Shown here: one piece after another, positions 9,601 to 15,541 of the stretch | Position numbering within the stretch: position 1 is the stretch's first letter | Layout of the letters: every line of letters begins with the position of its first letter | NCBI GenBank assembly: GCA_964490975.1 | Contig: CAZBEQ010000016.1 | Span: forward strand, 3,583-67,582 | Length of the DNA: 64,000 nucleotides | Direction: 5' to 3' | From: DTU013 sp964490975 | Lineage (GTDB): Bacteria; Bacillota; Clostridia; Acetivibrionales; DTU013 | Translations under genes and position numbers: made by a program | Notes under the pieces: model-generated | Told to the model about the DNA's origin: nothing | The model's database searches: none | The model's input: only the letters and a program-made list of their open reading frames with translations

Positions 9601-9728
9601 AGCTATTGGAGATAATGGAGAAGCATGAACAGGACGAAATGGAGATAGAGATAAAATACTCATTTAATCCTGAGATAACAAATATTAACAGTGATGACTT
9701 CACAAGAGTGATTCGTGTAGTAAAGTAA
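3642..9728 (+). CDS. Giant SLH-domain surface protein with InlB-type repeats
   Basis: This 2028-residue exported protein has a signal peptide (residues 1-28, ending ETFAQ), three SLH domains (about 37-86, 97-149, 165-217) that anchor to secondary cell-wall polymer, and a Pro-Asp/Pro-Lys linker (about 227-262). A Listeria-Bacteroides (InlB B-type) repeat follows (about 266-333, ending KLYAKYAE). A long central region of roughly 1100 residues resembles nothing I can name, and two more InlB-type repeats lie at about 1430-1575 (EGYSFGGWYTDD, ELFAKWIA, TLYAIWKEK). About 450 unrecognised residues complete the protein. The start at 3642 is set by GGAGG (3631-3635) and the signal peptide; an upstream in-frame ATG lies inside the leader. 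The gene is divergent from the LytTR two-component operon. Likely an adhesin or cell-surface scaffold. Confidence 0.9.
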   Translation: MKNLKRIMIIILTLAMLCSMLPMETFAQDAAKVNTDLFDDVKQTDWYYDAVMYANQNGIFSGLSDNEFGPDMSMTRSMYVTVLGRMAKIDTSLYKGNGGFSDVDPNAYYAPYVVWAAQNKLTSGIGDGKFGPSLEITHEQLATFIVRYFDTYKINYGSSEQNNTEPKDLATVADWAKDSVLKLWKAGIFAGDVNGNFDPKGNAKRAEVATLSVRVVPIIASAATPTNPDPKPDPKPDPKPDPDPDPDPDPDPDPDPDPDPIIDPNKFAITFETNGGLPIATMQYEKGKPISTRLPDAKKDGAIFLDWYTDAGLTDKFYTSEALTGNKKLYAKYAELESRDKYVNDSVVYAEQGAEFSFTVVSKTPLTAENVRDGIKLEVIGAPESVELEVTPAGDSSYTVKAKDGFREGSAYTVSLTDGLFFADMGEEIRNSSFTIKKEEVEELKVNESIEKVDQEEITLNNEDDQGKGTFTYTGNEIQVGEVVSILPTGETELEVMDVTDGETAKLVKVTDIKENSDGTKTITYEKPEATEVLNLGETLPFDSNDFEAGYTADSTSFTIAKEKVNFDGYEHIGLSADSTIDKNDIVVIFGADEADDTAVYGMVTSVEEIDGKYIVNFIKTTKDEIVSKDQEVYQQEDANHDSLAAKAIAAGIPEQIEAQVIESKFAEDALSFAAYAASQTDGFKSLNLDDAEDIIGFVPKVEVGDGKFDFANTINGIDVQVRILGKGEKFGGLRCEVKISGEVEVGETDDGSVTMDLSAAFIQELKISYTADGHAVWAWAGPIPYIQDYQANVNVDVYNYTAMSIEAIISSKQTEPSGNETITKMLDISEQIQSLLKKSEADDETGIAAGVQDLFVRYGDMLENETDYITLVNKEIFAAKGSVLYIIAYNFSANFVIKANINVAIGSNFEYESGTRYNFWFKIKAKEAGSSTTRLVDERFDFQFYIMGELGLRIGVELEFAVGLFDTEIASVGFVAEVGVYTEFYGFFIYEYQKIISTANIVTKSSNMAGAIYLEFGIYVEISFKAQALADTFVYQPTLFEEKWKLLDAGEREYVYDFSYQKPSTKEENYVIKNRTTAILPDSYWSMKCLDLTTGELYDNVLPKHRFTYSVSNPAFTFNKETGKMEVSVPENVRYLETDLTIKWAGAKLAFSKGELSRTIHVVWSNLTDEEMSIRHNVRVVANGKTIWSTTVGEGVVPVLPTEAEIKALLKFATYMDGTTDLKYTGEYSHYGEPTPAVEDQVYTVTVPEKEYTLVVKNVENADGTKEDKTFVAKFGEKFDLTALYESGANKSADDVINASYTKYYRTVCDVAPVKDANGNDIPWKTIDSEIDTNFAKELIAANGYTAEYVDDSVLVNCLFVNNRGVKLGEKVVKVKKDTTPVFDYYTYAKDMVDGKDYMVRSWDKTIGKVTGNETYTGMCVLILPGSEEYDITFNTNVEGLTVDTISRANGAYLTLPQPVREGYSFGGWYTDDQFTTAFTSKEMGNTAIELFAKWIANVYTVNFDNNAEGAAVSGVANPIAATYGAAYGDNLPLLYHQGYNHIGWSTTKNGAPVSIVETAKGHTLYAIWKEKIVIPYNSNNYWDTTHQMYTYNKNEQQRFELKEGTKGDLTLIAKDFYVQYKGSMFDEPRAFKWFQFKEGEAANHDRYAVMIYRPEDDEYRMYKTVITDGLMIMKAKRTDTVVSAPGEVLAGSNKGGHITVGPATVTGTDIEGGILQYGSAKKSMFGIPDLHDIENWSESRTKADSLVFARFISRNYYDVISTKYSVSHGGTSRDTSTMNVTVKTGNNGSDSKIYIRLNYLDGTTEGDYQMDSGKNDFEQNSERTYSFSVNRAWDIKGFDIIKDGSAAWQCDAVTVSFPDEGYQLSKIDMTGNAGYFNKDQTKTFNFSTAEQNSTKLEIVSINGFTTGLPSEIKLSSVTEDTIKYSFDGVVSIGGSKPRTYNGYSRTSISPMISLSLTDTPRNGQYSDYYNAITYSNYDITINKAKLLEIMEKHEQDEMEIEIKYSFNPEITNINSDDFTRVIRVVK
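4323..4421 (+). repeat. Six-base tandem repeat encoding the Pro-Asp linker
   Basis: About sixteen near-identical six-base units (first CCGGACCCGAAG type, then CCAGAT type) encode PDPKPDPK followed by an unbroken PD run. Such simple repeats vary in length by slippage. The unit is a multiple of three, so the reading frame would be kept. Confidence 0.9.
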
Positions 9729-9762
9729 GGTCCGGTATGAGTTGATTAGTAGCCTTAGCTAT

Positions 9763-9803
9763 AACGTAAAAAGGACTGCCAAAATGGCAGCCCTTTTTAC
9801 GTT
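9763..9803. terminator. Bidirectional intrinsic terminator after the SLH gene
   Basis: AACGTAAAAAGG (9763-9774) and CTGCC pair with GGCAG (9786-9790) and CCTTTTTACGTT (9792-9803). The result is a long stem flanked by A- and T-runs, 35 bp after the SLH stop codon. Confidence 0.9.
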
Positions 9804-10086
9804 ATCAGCGCTCACTATAAAACATCGGATATTACATTCCAAAAAACGCAAAAGCCCGATCACAACATCATATCCCAACTCCGCAGCGGACGTCTGACAG
9901 ATGTTGAGTAAAATATCAAGTAATGAGTTGAATTTAACTCAGTGAAGTGGTATTCTAATACTGATTGCTTAACACAATTGAGGCTTTTACTGTATTATTG
10001 AATCAAATATCAATGAAAGAAGATATCTCGCCACACATTACTGGCTTTTTTACTCACCAATTGATTTAGAGACAGCCCCTTTATTA
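9804..10086. other. Intergenic stretch with no recognised gene
   Basis: This AT-rich region contains a small TCCGC-A-GCGGA hairpin near 9890. No open frame has coding character, and I see no clear promoter for the downstream gene. Confidence 0.5.
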
Positions 10087-10905
10087 TTGAACACCTCGTT
10101 GTTTTTTATATTAATTGTAATTATAATGAAAATCAAAGACCTGAAATATGCAGGGGGTGCTAATATTAAGAACTTTCACGGGAACCGGGGTATTGGACTA
10201 TGCCTGATTATTAGTTCGGCAGCATTGTACAGCATTCAATTTTTCATATTCAATTCCCCAAGAGATACATTCTTTTACCTTTTTCAGGATCTGGCCTTTG
10301 TCCCGCTTCAGGTAATCATTGTCACTCTCGTTCTGGATAAGCTGCTGACTGCGAAGGAAAAAAAAGAAAAACTTCTGAAGTTGAATAACGTAATAAGTGC
10401 GTATTTTAGTGAAATTGGCACTGAAACGATCTCTCGTATGTCTGGGTCTATTGTAAATCTATCTGACTTGCAGACTTATCTAAGAGTTGATTCGGGATGG
10501 AATGAAGCTGAATTCAGAAGGTCAGCGGACATGGTAAAGGACTTTGAATTCCAGGGGGAGTGCACCTCAGGTCAACTCATATTATTGAGGGAGTTTCTGC
10601 ATGTAAATAAACCTCATTTGCTGCGCATGTTTGATAATCCAAATCTATTGGAACATGATGCTTTTACAGAAATGCTTTGGTCGGTGCTGCATGTCTCTCA
10701 GGAACTGGAATCCAGGGAAAGCCTGGAGGGGTTGCCTGAAAATGATATGGCCCATTTGTCAAACGACATCATAAGAGCATATCGCTTTCTTATAATTGAA
10801 TGGTTATGTTACATGAAGTACCTGAAAAAAGACTATCCATATCTATTTTCACTTGCAGCAAGGAAAAATCCATTTGAAGGCAAGAGTTCTGTAATTATAG
10901 AATGA
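10087..10905 (+). CDS. Membrane-associated protein of unknown function
   Basis: The frame encodes up to 272 residues. Two hydrophobic segments (about 37-57 and 67-86) precede a lysine-rich stretch (TAKEKKEKLLKLNNVISAYF) and a mostly helical, soluble C-terminal region of about 180 residues with many acidic residues. I do not recognise the family. The frame opens at TTG 10087; an ATG lies at 10126, but neither has a good ribosome binding site, so the N-terminus is uncertain. The codon pattern looks genuine across the length. Neighbours (SLH gene upstream, decayed SBBP fragment downstream) give no functional clue. Confidence 0.65.
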   Translation: MNTSLFFILIVIIMKIKDLKYAGGANIKNFHGNRGIGLCLIISSAALYSIQFFIFNSPRDTFFYLFQDLAFVPLQVIIVTLVLDKLLTAKEKKEKLLKLNNVISAYFSEIGTETISRMSGSIVNLSDLQTYLRVDSGWNEAEFRRSADMVKDFEFQGECTSGQLILLREFLHVNKPHLLRMFDNPNLLEHDAFTEMLWSVLHVSQELESRESLEGLPENDMAHLSNDIIRAYRFLIIEWLCYMKYLKKDYPYLFSLAARKNPFEGKSSVIIE

Positions 10906-10914
10906 CCATAATAA

Positions 10915-11088
10915 GAAATTGCAAATTATGACGATTATGCCGGCTTGGTAGTTGATGGAGATGGAAACGCAGTAATCACAGGGTTGACAAATATTACAGC
11001 TTCTTCAAAGGTTAGGGTACGGTCGATGGAAATATCAACATATCTGGCGGGGCCGCCAAAGGTGATCAGCTTAACAGCAGCAGAATAA
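10915..11088 (+). pseudogene. Fragment of an SBBP beta-propeller repeat protein
   Basis: An open stretch without a start reads ANYDDYAGLVVDGDGNAVITG, very like SBBP repeats (pattern NGxANxDDYAxxxxVDxxGNxYVTG). A second frame beginning near 11010 reads GTVDGNINISGGAAKGDQ, resembling the next repeat after a frameshift and a stop. It is probably the decayed remnant of a secreted beta-propeller protein. Recognition is by eye only. Confidence 0.5.
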
Positions 11089-11128
11089 TACTTAATCCGT
11101 TATATCTATTCCAAGGTGTAACACATAA

Positions 11129-11175
11129 GACCACTCTGTATCCAATATACTAATTCAACTAGAAGCAGAGTGGTC
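11129..11175 (-). terminator. Stem-loop after the NTF2-like gene
   Basis: GACCACTCTG (11129-11138) pairs perfectly with CAGAGTGGTC (11166-11175) across a 27-bp loop, 18 bp past the stop codon of the minus-strand gene. The loop is large and the T-tract weak, so terminator function is likely but not certain. Confidence 0.5.
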
Positions 11176-11192
11176 AGTTTATTTACCCAGCC

Positions 11193-12182
11193 TCAAGTCT
11201 GTGGTTTGCGGCCTACTCCTTTTGGGAATTCACTGACAAAGTTTATCTGCATGGCTTCTTCCTTGGATATTGGAGTCTTTGTCCAGTCTATGGTTTTCTC
11301 ATAGCCTGCGTAGTCGCTTATGCGGATGGCGCACAAAAGCCCGTCTTCTCCGCGTTCATAAGCTGAAATGCCTGAAAGTGCTACACGTGATAACTCCTTT
11401 TGACCTTGTTCTGAAACGATGTGGACCCATTCAATGATCGCTGTAACATTGTCATCTGTTATTGTCTCGTAACGCATACCGACACACCTTGGTATGTAGC
11501 TGTTCATATGTTCAAATATCCTGCGAAGCTCTTCACGGCTGAGATCCTTATAACAAACATCCTTTATGGGCTCATAGCCGCCGAATATGCAGCCCTCTCC
11601 CATGACACCCATTATTCTGTCCACATCGACGCCCGGCACATGATGAAGTGCTTCATAATACTCACGCATAGCTCCGGAAAGCAGACCCGGATCACCCATT
11701 TCAAGATGCGCGGAAGAAAACATAGGTTTACGATAGGCTGTAAGCTCAGGGACATATGTACAATGACAATACAGGCGAACTTCGTCAAGCTTGTCTGCGG
11801 TACGAAGCTCTCCGACGATGAACATCGGTACCTGGTTAATTTCACCGTCAACTACAAAATTAATGACAGCTTCAGTAATAGAGCGTCCGTTGGCTCTTGT
11901 CTGAATAACGGGCTGTACGCTTGCGCTTTGTGCGTGGAAGGTGGCAAGCCACCCCTGAGTGAATCTGCGTATTTCGGAAATTCCCTCAAAACGACCATGA
12001 GGTGCATCAACAACGCAAGGGACATTTCCAAACAGCTTCTTTTCGCAAAAATATCCGGCAGCCTCATCCGCTAATTCGTTGCAGACGGCGTTCATAAATC
12101 TCAATTCGGGGGAATTCGCATTAATTATGCGTCCCGGTTTTGTGTGAAGCTTTGCCAAAGAGCACTCTTGTCTGATTTTCAT
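11193..12182 (-). CDS. Tandem NTF2/SnoaL-like domain protein
   Basis: This 329-residue soluble protein appears to contain two NTF2/SnoaL-like alpha+beta cone domains, about residues 25-155 and 165-310. Each has an N-terminal helical pair followed by strands: GRFEGISEIRRFTQGW in the first, and FGGYEPIKDVCYKDLSREELRRIFE in the second, ending in IIEWVHIVSE and CAIRISDYAGYEKTIDW. These resemble SnoaL-like polyketide cyclase or nuclear-transport-factor folds, which serve many unrelated reactions. No catalytic residue can be assigned. It is monocistronic and divergent from dbpA, with 167 bp between. The fold call is moderate and the function unknown. Confidence 0.65.
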   Translation of the reverse strand: MKIRQECSLAKLHTKPGRIINANSPELRFMNAVCNELADEAAGYFCEKKLFGNVPCVVDAPHGRFEGISEIRRFTQGWLATFHAQSASVQPVIQTRANGRSITEAVINFVVDGEINQVPMFIVGELRTADKLDEVRLYCHCTYVPELTAYRKPMFSSAHLEMGDPGLLSGAMREYYEALHHVPGVDVDRIMGVMGEGCIFGGYEPIKDVCYKDLSREELRRIFEHMNSYIPRCVGMRYETITDDNVTAIIEWVHIVSEQGQKELSRVALSGISAYERGEDGLLCAIRISDYAGYEKTIDWTKTPISKEEAMQINFVSEFPKGVGRKPQT

Positions 12183-12349
12183 GATATTTTTCCTTCCGCT
12201 TTCATTGTAATTGGAAATGTGGTCATAATACTTCTTGAACCAATACCATTATACCAGAGAATGGTTTGTTTAAATCACTGTATATACAAATGATTTGGAT
12301 AGTTGTGATACAATAATGTAATAGATATAGGTGGAAAGAGAGATTACTA

Positions 12350-13861
12350 ATGAACAACGAAAAATTTGAGGATTACCGGCTGGATGATGCGCTATTGAGA
12401 TCGCTCAGCCTATTGAATTATAGTGAGCCGACAGAAGTCCAGAAGCTGGTGATACCGGCTATTCTGGAGAATAAGGATATCATCGTCAAGTCGCAGACCG
12501 GAAGCGGAAAGACGGCGGCATTTGCCGTACCCATTTGTCAGCTGGCAGATTGGGATGATAACAAGCCGCAGGCTTTAGTGCTTGCGCCTACCAGAGAGCT
12601 CGCCATCCAGGTAAGGGAAGAAATATTTCATATAGGCAGATTCAAAAGGCTGAAAGCAGCGGCAGTTTTTGGCAAGGCCCCTTTCGACAGCCAGGCAAAG
12701 GAGCTTAAGCAGAAAATGCATGTAGTTGTAGGAACGCCCGGCCGCATTATTGATCACCTCGAAAGAGGAACCTTTGACACTTCAAACATAAAATTTTTTG
12801 TGATAGATGAAGCGGATAAAATGCTCCAAATGGGATTCATAGAGCAAATAGAGACCATTATTGCAAGGCTGCCGGGTGAACGTGTAACGATACTGTTATC
12901 TGCGACGATGCCCAAAGATATTAAGACATTGTGCGATAAATACATGAACCATCCGCTGCAGGTCGAGGTGGAAGAACATGATCGGGCAGTGGACAGGATC
13001 CTTCAGGAAATATATCAAGCAGAGCAAACAGAAAAAATTGAATTGCTAAAAGATATCACCATAATAGAAAATCCGGACAGCTGCATAATTTTTTGCAATA
13101 CAAAGCAACTGGTTGATGAGGTTTTCGGGGAACTGCAAAGCCTGCAGTATTCTTGTGAGAAAATTCATGGCGGCATGGAACAGCGCGATCGGTTCAGAGT
13201 CATGGAGGATTTCAGAAAAGGCCGTTTTCGCTATCTTGTTGCGACAGATGTGGCAGCAAGAGGGATAGACATAGAAAATATTACACTTGTCATCAATTAC
13301 GATGTACCACAGGACACCGAAAACTATGTCCATAGGATCGGAAGAACCGGACGGATCGGAAATACAGGCAGGGCTATCACCTTTGCGGCAAAGAATGAGA
13401 ACATTTATTTGCAGGAGATACAGCGGTTTATTGGCAAGGAGGTCCCAGTCAGGCAGAGGCCGGATAAGGAAACAGTTGAGCGATCCAAACATGAATTTCT
13501 CGAGAAGACGGCCGCAAGGCCTGAAACCAAAGAATCAAAGGGCGCGCAGCTTAGCCGGGATATTATGAAATTGCACATCAATGCCGGCAAAAAAACAAAA
13601 ATGCGGCCTGTGGATATAGTAGGCACCCTATGCAATATTGAGGGTATGACGGCAGAAGATATTGGCATTATCAATGTAATGGATGTTTCTACTTTTGTTG
13701 AGATTCTGAATAACAAGGGAGATATGGTGTTGAGCAAATTGCAGAAAACACCGATCAAAGGCAGACTTCGCTCAGTCAGCAAAGTTGAAAATGAAAACCT
13801 GGCGAAAAGATTTCAACCGAATAGATTTCAACCGAATAGATTTCAGCCGAAAAGATTTTAG
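12350..13861 (+). CDS. dbpA: DEAD-box ATP-dependent RNA helicase DbpA
   Basis: This 503-residue helicase shows every DEAD-box motif in order: SQTGSGKTAAFAVP (motif I), PTRELAIQV (Ia), GTPGRIIDHL (Ib), VIDEADKML (II), LLSATMP (III), IIFCNTK (IV), ATDVAARGID (V) and HRIGRTGR (VI). It ends in a DbpA/YxiN RNA-binding domain (about residues 405-483, MKLHINAGKKTKMRPVDIVG), which in this family binds 23S rRNA hairpin 92 during large-subunit assembly. A small tail of three RFQPN/RFQPK repeats closes the protein, encoded by near-identical 15-bp units at 13807-13859. The start has AAAGAGAG upstream. It is followed after 17 bp by mnmD, so both RNA-modifying genes probably share a transcript. Confidence 0.95.
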   Translation: MNNEKFEDYRLDDALLRSLSLLNYSEPTEVQKLVIPAILENKDIIVKSQTGSGKTAAFAVPICQLADWDDNKPQALVLAPTRELAIQVREEIFHIGRFKRLKAAAVFGKAPFDSQAKELKQKMHVVVGTPGRIIDHLERGTFDTSNIKFFVIDEADKMLQMGFIEQIETIIARLPGERVTILLSATMPKDIKTLCDKYMNHPLQVEVEEHDRAVDRILQEIYQAEQTEKIELLKDITIIENPDSCIIFCNTKQLVDEVFGELQSLQYSCEKIHGGMEQRDRFRVMEDFRKGRFRYLVATDVAARGIDIENITLVINYDVPQDTENYVHRIGRTGRIGNTGRAITFAAKNENIYLQEIQRFIGKEVPVRQRPDKETVERSKHEFLEKTAARPETKESKGAQLSRDIMKLHINAGKKTKMRPVDIVGTLCNIEGMTAEDIGIINVMDVSTFVEILNNKGDMVLSKLQKTPIKGRLRSVSKVENENLAKRFQPNRFQPNRFQPKRF

Positions 13862-13878
13862 CCGGAATGGGGTAAAAG

Positions 13879-14634
13879 ATGATTGAACCGGGAAAGAACC
13901 AGGAAGCTTTTGTGCAAGTACCACCACCTTATCTGGTAAATGAACAGTTTGATGACCGCTATTTTGACGTGGTTAGTGCTTTAGATGAAGCACAGCAGAT
14001 CTATTTCAGGAATAATGATCTGGTTGAGCGGATCGCTGTGGCAAAAGATGCTGGAAGCCCCTTCGTGATTGGTGAAACAGGCTTTGGTGCTGGGCGCGTA
14101 GTCGTTTCACTGATGGAGTCCCTTAAGAAAAGCGGCTTGAAAGACATTACTATTGAATATAATTCAGTTGAATTGTACCCGCTTAGCCCGGAGAGGATGC
14201 TTCAGATACTGAGTGGCTTCAGGGAGCGGGTCGAAAGTGAGATCGATACTCTTGTAGATGCTTATTGCAATATCGATATTACTAAAACAGGCTGGCATTC
14301 AACGGTGATCCGGCAAGCATTCGGAACGCTCAAGCTGAATCTTTGGATAGGAGAAGCGCTTGAAATGGTGAGCGCTTTGGATAAGCCCTGTGATGTATGG
14401 TTCCTTGATGGTCATAGCCCAAAAAAGAACCCTTCCATATGGCGGGATGAGCTGCTTTTGGCAATCGGAGAAAAAACAAAAGCGGGAGGCTCTTGTGCCA
14501 CCTTCACTGTATCTGTTGCAGTAAGAAAAGCATTGACGGCAGCGGGCTTTACGATAGCGCTGCTCCCCGGCTGCGGTGGGAAAAAGCAGGTACTGCATGG
14601 GGTAAAGAATGGGTTGAGCCAACAGGATTGTTGA
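13879..14634 (+). CDS. mnmD: MnmD-like tRNA wobble-uridine methyltransferase
   Basis: This 251-residue protein matches the methyltransferase (MnmC1, DUF752) half of bifunctional MnmC. It has the SAM-binding loop VIGETGFGAGRVVVSL, the acidic NSVELYPLS strand end, LWIGEALEMV, and the signature WFLDGHSPKKNPSIW (MnmC: WFLDGFAPAKNPxMW), then ATFTVSVAVRKALTAAGF and a final PGCGGKKQVL. MnmC1/MnmD methylates 5-aminomethyl(-2-thio)uridine-34 of tRNAs to the mnm5 form. The FAD-dependent MnmC2 domain is absent, as in stand-alone MnmD proteins. It lies 17 bp after dbpA. The family call is strong; the exact substrate is inferred. Confidence 0.85.
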   Translation: MIEPGKNQEAFVQVPPPYLVNEQFDDRYFDVVSALDEAQQIYFRNNDLVERIAVAKDAGSPFVIGETGFGAGRVVVSLMESLKKSGLKDITIEYNSVELYPLSPERMLQILSGFRERVESEIDTLVDAYCNIDITKTGWHSTVIRQAFGTLKLNLWIGEALEMVSALDKPCDVWFLDGHSPKKNPSIWRDELLLAIGEKTKAGGSCATFTVSVAVRKALTAAGFTIALLPGCGGKKQVLHGVKNGLSQQDC

Positions 14635-15192
14635 TAAGGACAAAAAACAGGCGTTGAAATTGCTGATACTTTCCCGAAGGCAGGGACATCTGTTACTCTT
14701 ACGGGATTGAATTTAACGACGCAATTCTGTATAGCCTACCATTATAATTAAAGGTGTTGTAGGGGGAAGAATGACTATGGTCTGTCATTCTGGGAATAAT
14801 TTTGAAACTAAATAGTTCATCGTGACTGTTCTAATGTGCTCCTAACTTGAAAAACGGTACAATTGCCTGAATTATTTCCTTATGCTTCGGGTTTACTCTG
14901 CTTCAGCATCGCGATTTACATTTATGGCGAAGCTAGTGCTCAAACCAAATGAAGTCGACACTGCAATTTGTTAAGTATTAAGGAGCTTGAAGCTAAAATA
15001 AAAGCTATAATGTAAAACATTCTAATGCATTCCTTTGAAGCCTTAAATGAGAAGGATAATCTATAAGGTGTACAATATATACATGAGCTTTTCGGGAGGC
15101 TGCTTGAAAGTGTAAAGAGAATCATCAGCACGGTCATCAATGTTAGTGAGAATTGTAACTTTGTCCATATATCACCTTATAAAAACTATTGA
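14635..15192. other. Decayed coding region, no intact gene
   Basis: Several protein-like stretches are interrupted by stops. At about 14647-14751 a plus-strand frame reads TGVEIADTFPKAGTSVTLTG, like the end of a secreted beta-sandwich domain. At about 14970-15192 pieces such as KELEAKIKAIM, HSFEALNEKDNL and ELFGRLLESVKRIISTVINV follow one another, separated by stops and frameshifts. A minus-strand frame at 14940-15140 is not convincing. I read this as remains of one or two genes I cannot name. Confidence 0.4.
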
Positions 15193-15254
15193 TCAACTTC
15201 AATTACCTAAGTTACATTATTGAAGATCACAAATCATGCATATGAAAATAATAG

Positions 15255-15283
15255 TTGAACGTTTGGTATTTATGTCATAAAAT
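15255..15283 (+). promoter_or_regulatory. Promoter of the lyase leader
   Basis: TTGAAC (15255-15260), a 17-bp spacer and TAAAAT (15278-15283). It predicts a leader of about 250 nt before the lyase start codon, containing the terminator at 15434-15462. Confidence 0.55.
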
Positions 15284-15394
15284 ATTGGTGTAGCATGGTA
15301 TTATGGTAGGAAAACATTATTGTTGAGTAAAGTTTCAAATGATTGCAGGCTGATTTTGTAGAATGGAATTGCTTTTAGTGTTACCTTTTCTGCG

Positions 15395-15478
15395 ATGAAG
15401 CTTCTAATTCCAATTGAGGACTTTTCTTTCAAGATACCCTGTTAAAGGGTGTTTTTTATTTTACAGCTCCTAAGCTGT
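15395..15478 (+). promoter_or_regulatory. Attenuator-like leader: short ORF, terminator hairpin, second hairpin
   Basis: A 16-codon frame (MKLLIPIEDFSFKIPC, 15395-15445) ends inside the loop of a terminator hairpin: ACCCT (15436-15440) pairs with AGGGT (15446-15450), followed by GTTTTTTATTTT. A second hairpin, ACAGCT (15463-15468) with AGCTGT (15473-15478), follows. The hairpins are seen directly; the short ORF lacks a good ribosome binding site and its translation is speculative. Attenuation of the lyase is a reasonable inference, as for tna operons. Confidence 0.5.
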
Positions 15479-15541
15479 GGCCTCTTTCCTATAATGCCAG
15501 CATAAAAAATTAAACAAATTGAATAGGAGTGTGATTATTTT

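Noticed and set aside
11421..12074. Plus-strand open frame of 217 codons
   Set aside because: It lies wholly antisense to the NTF2-like gene, has no ribosome binding site and an implausible residue composition.
14940..15140. Minus-strand 66-codon frame, hydrophobic
   Set aside because: No ribosome binding site. The plus-strand fragments in the same interval look more like genuine, though decayed, coding sequence.
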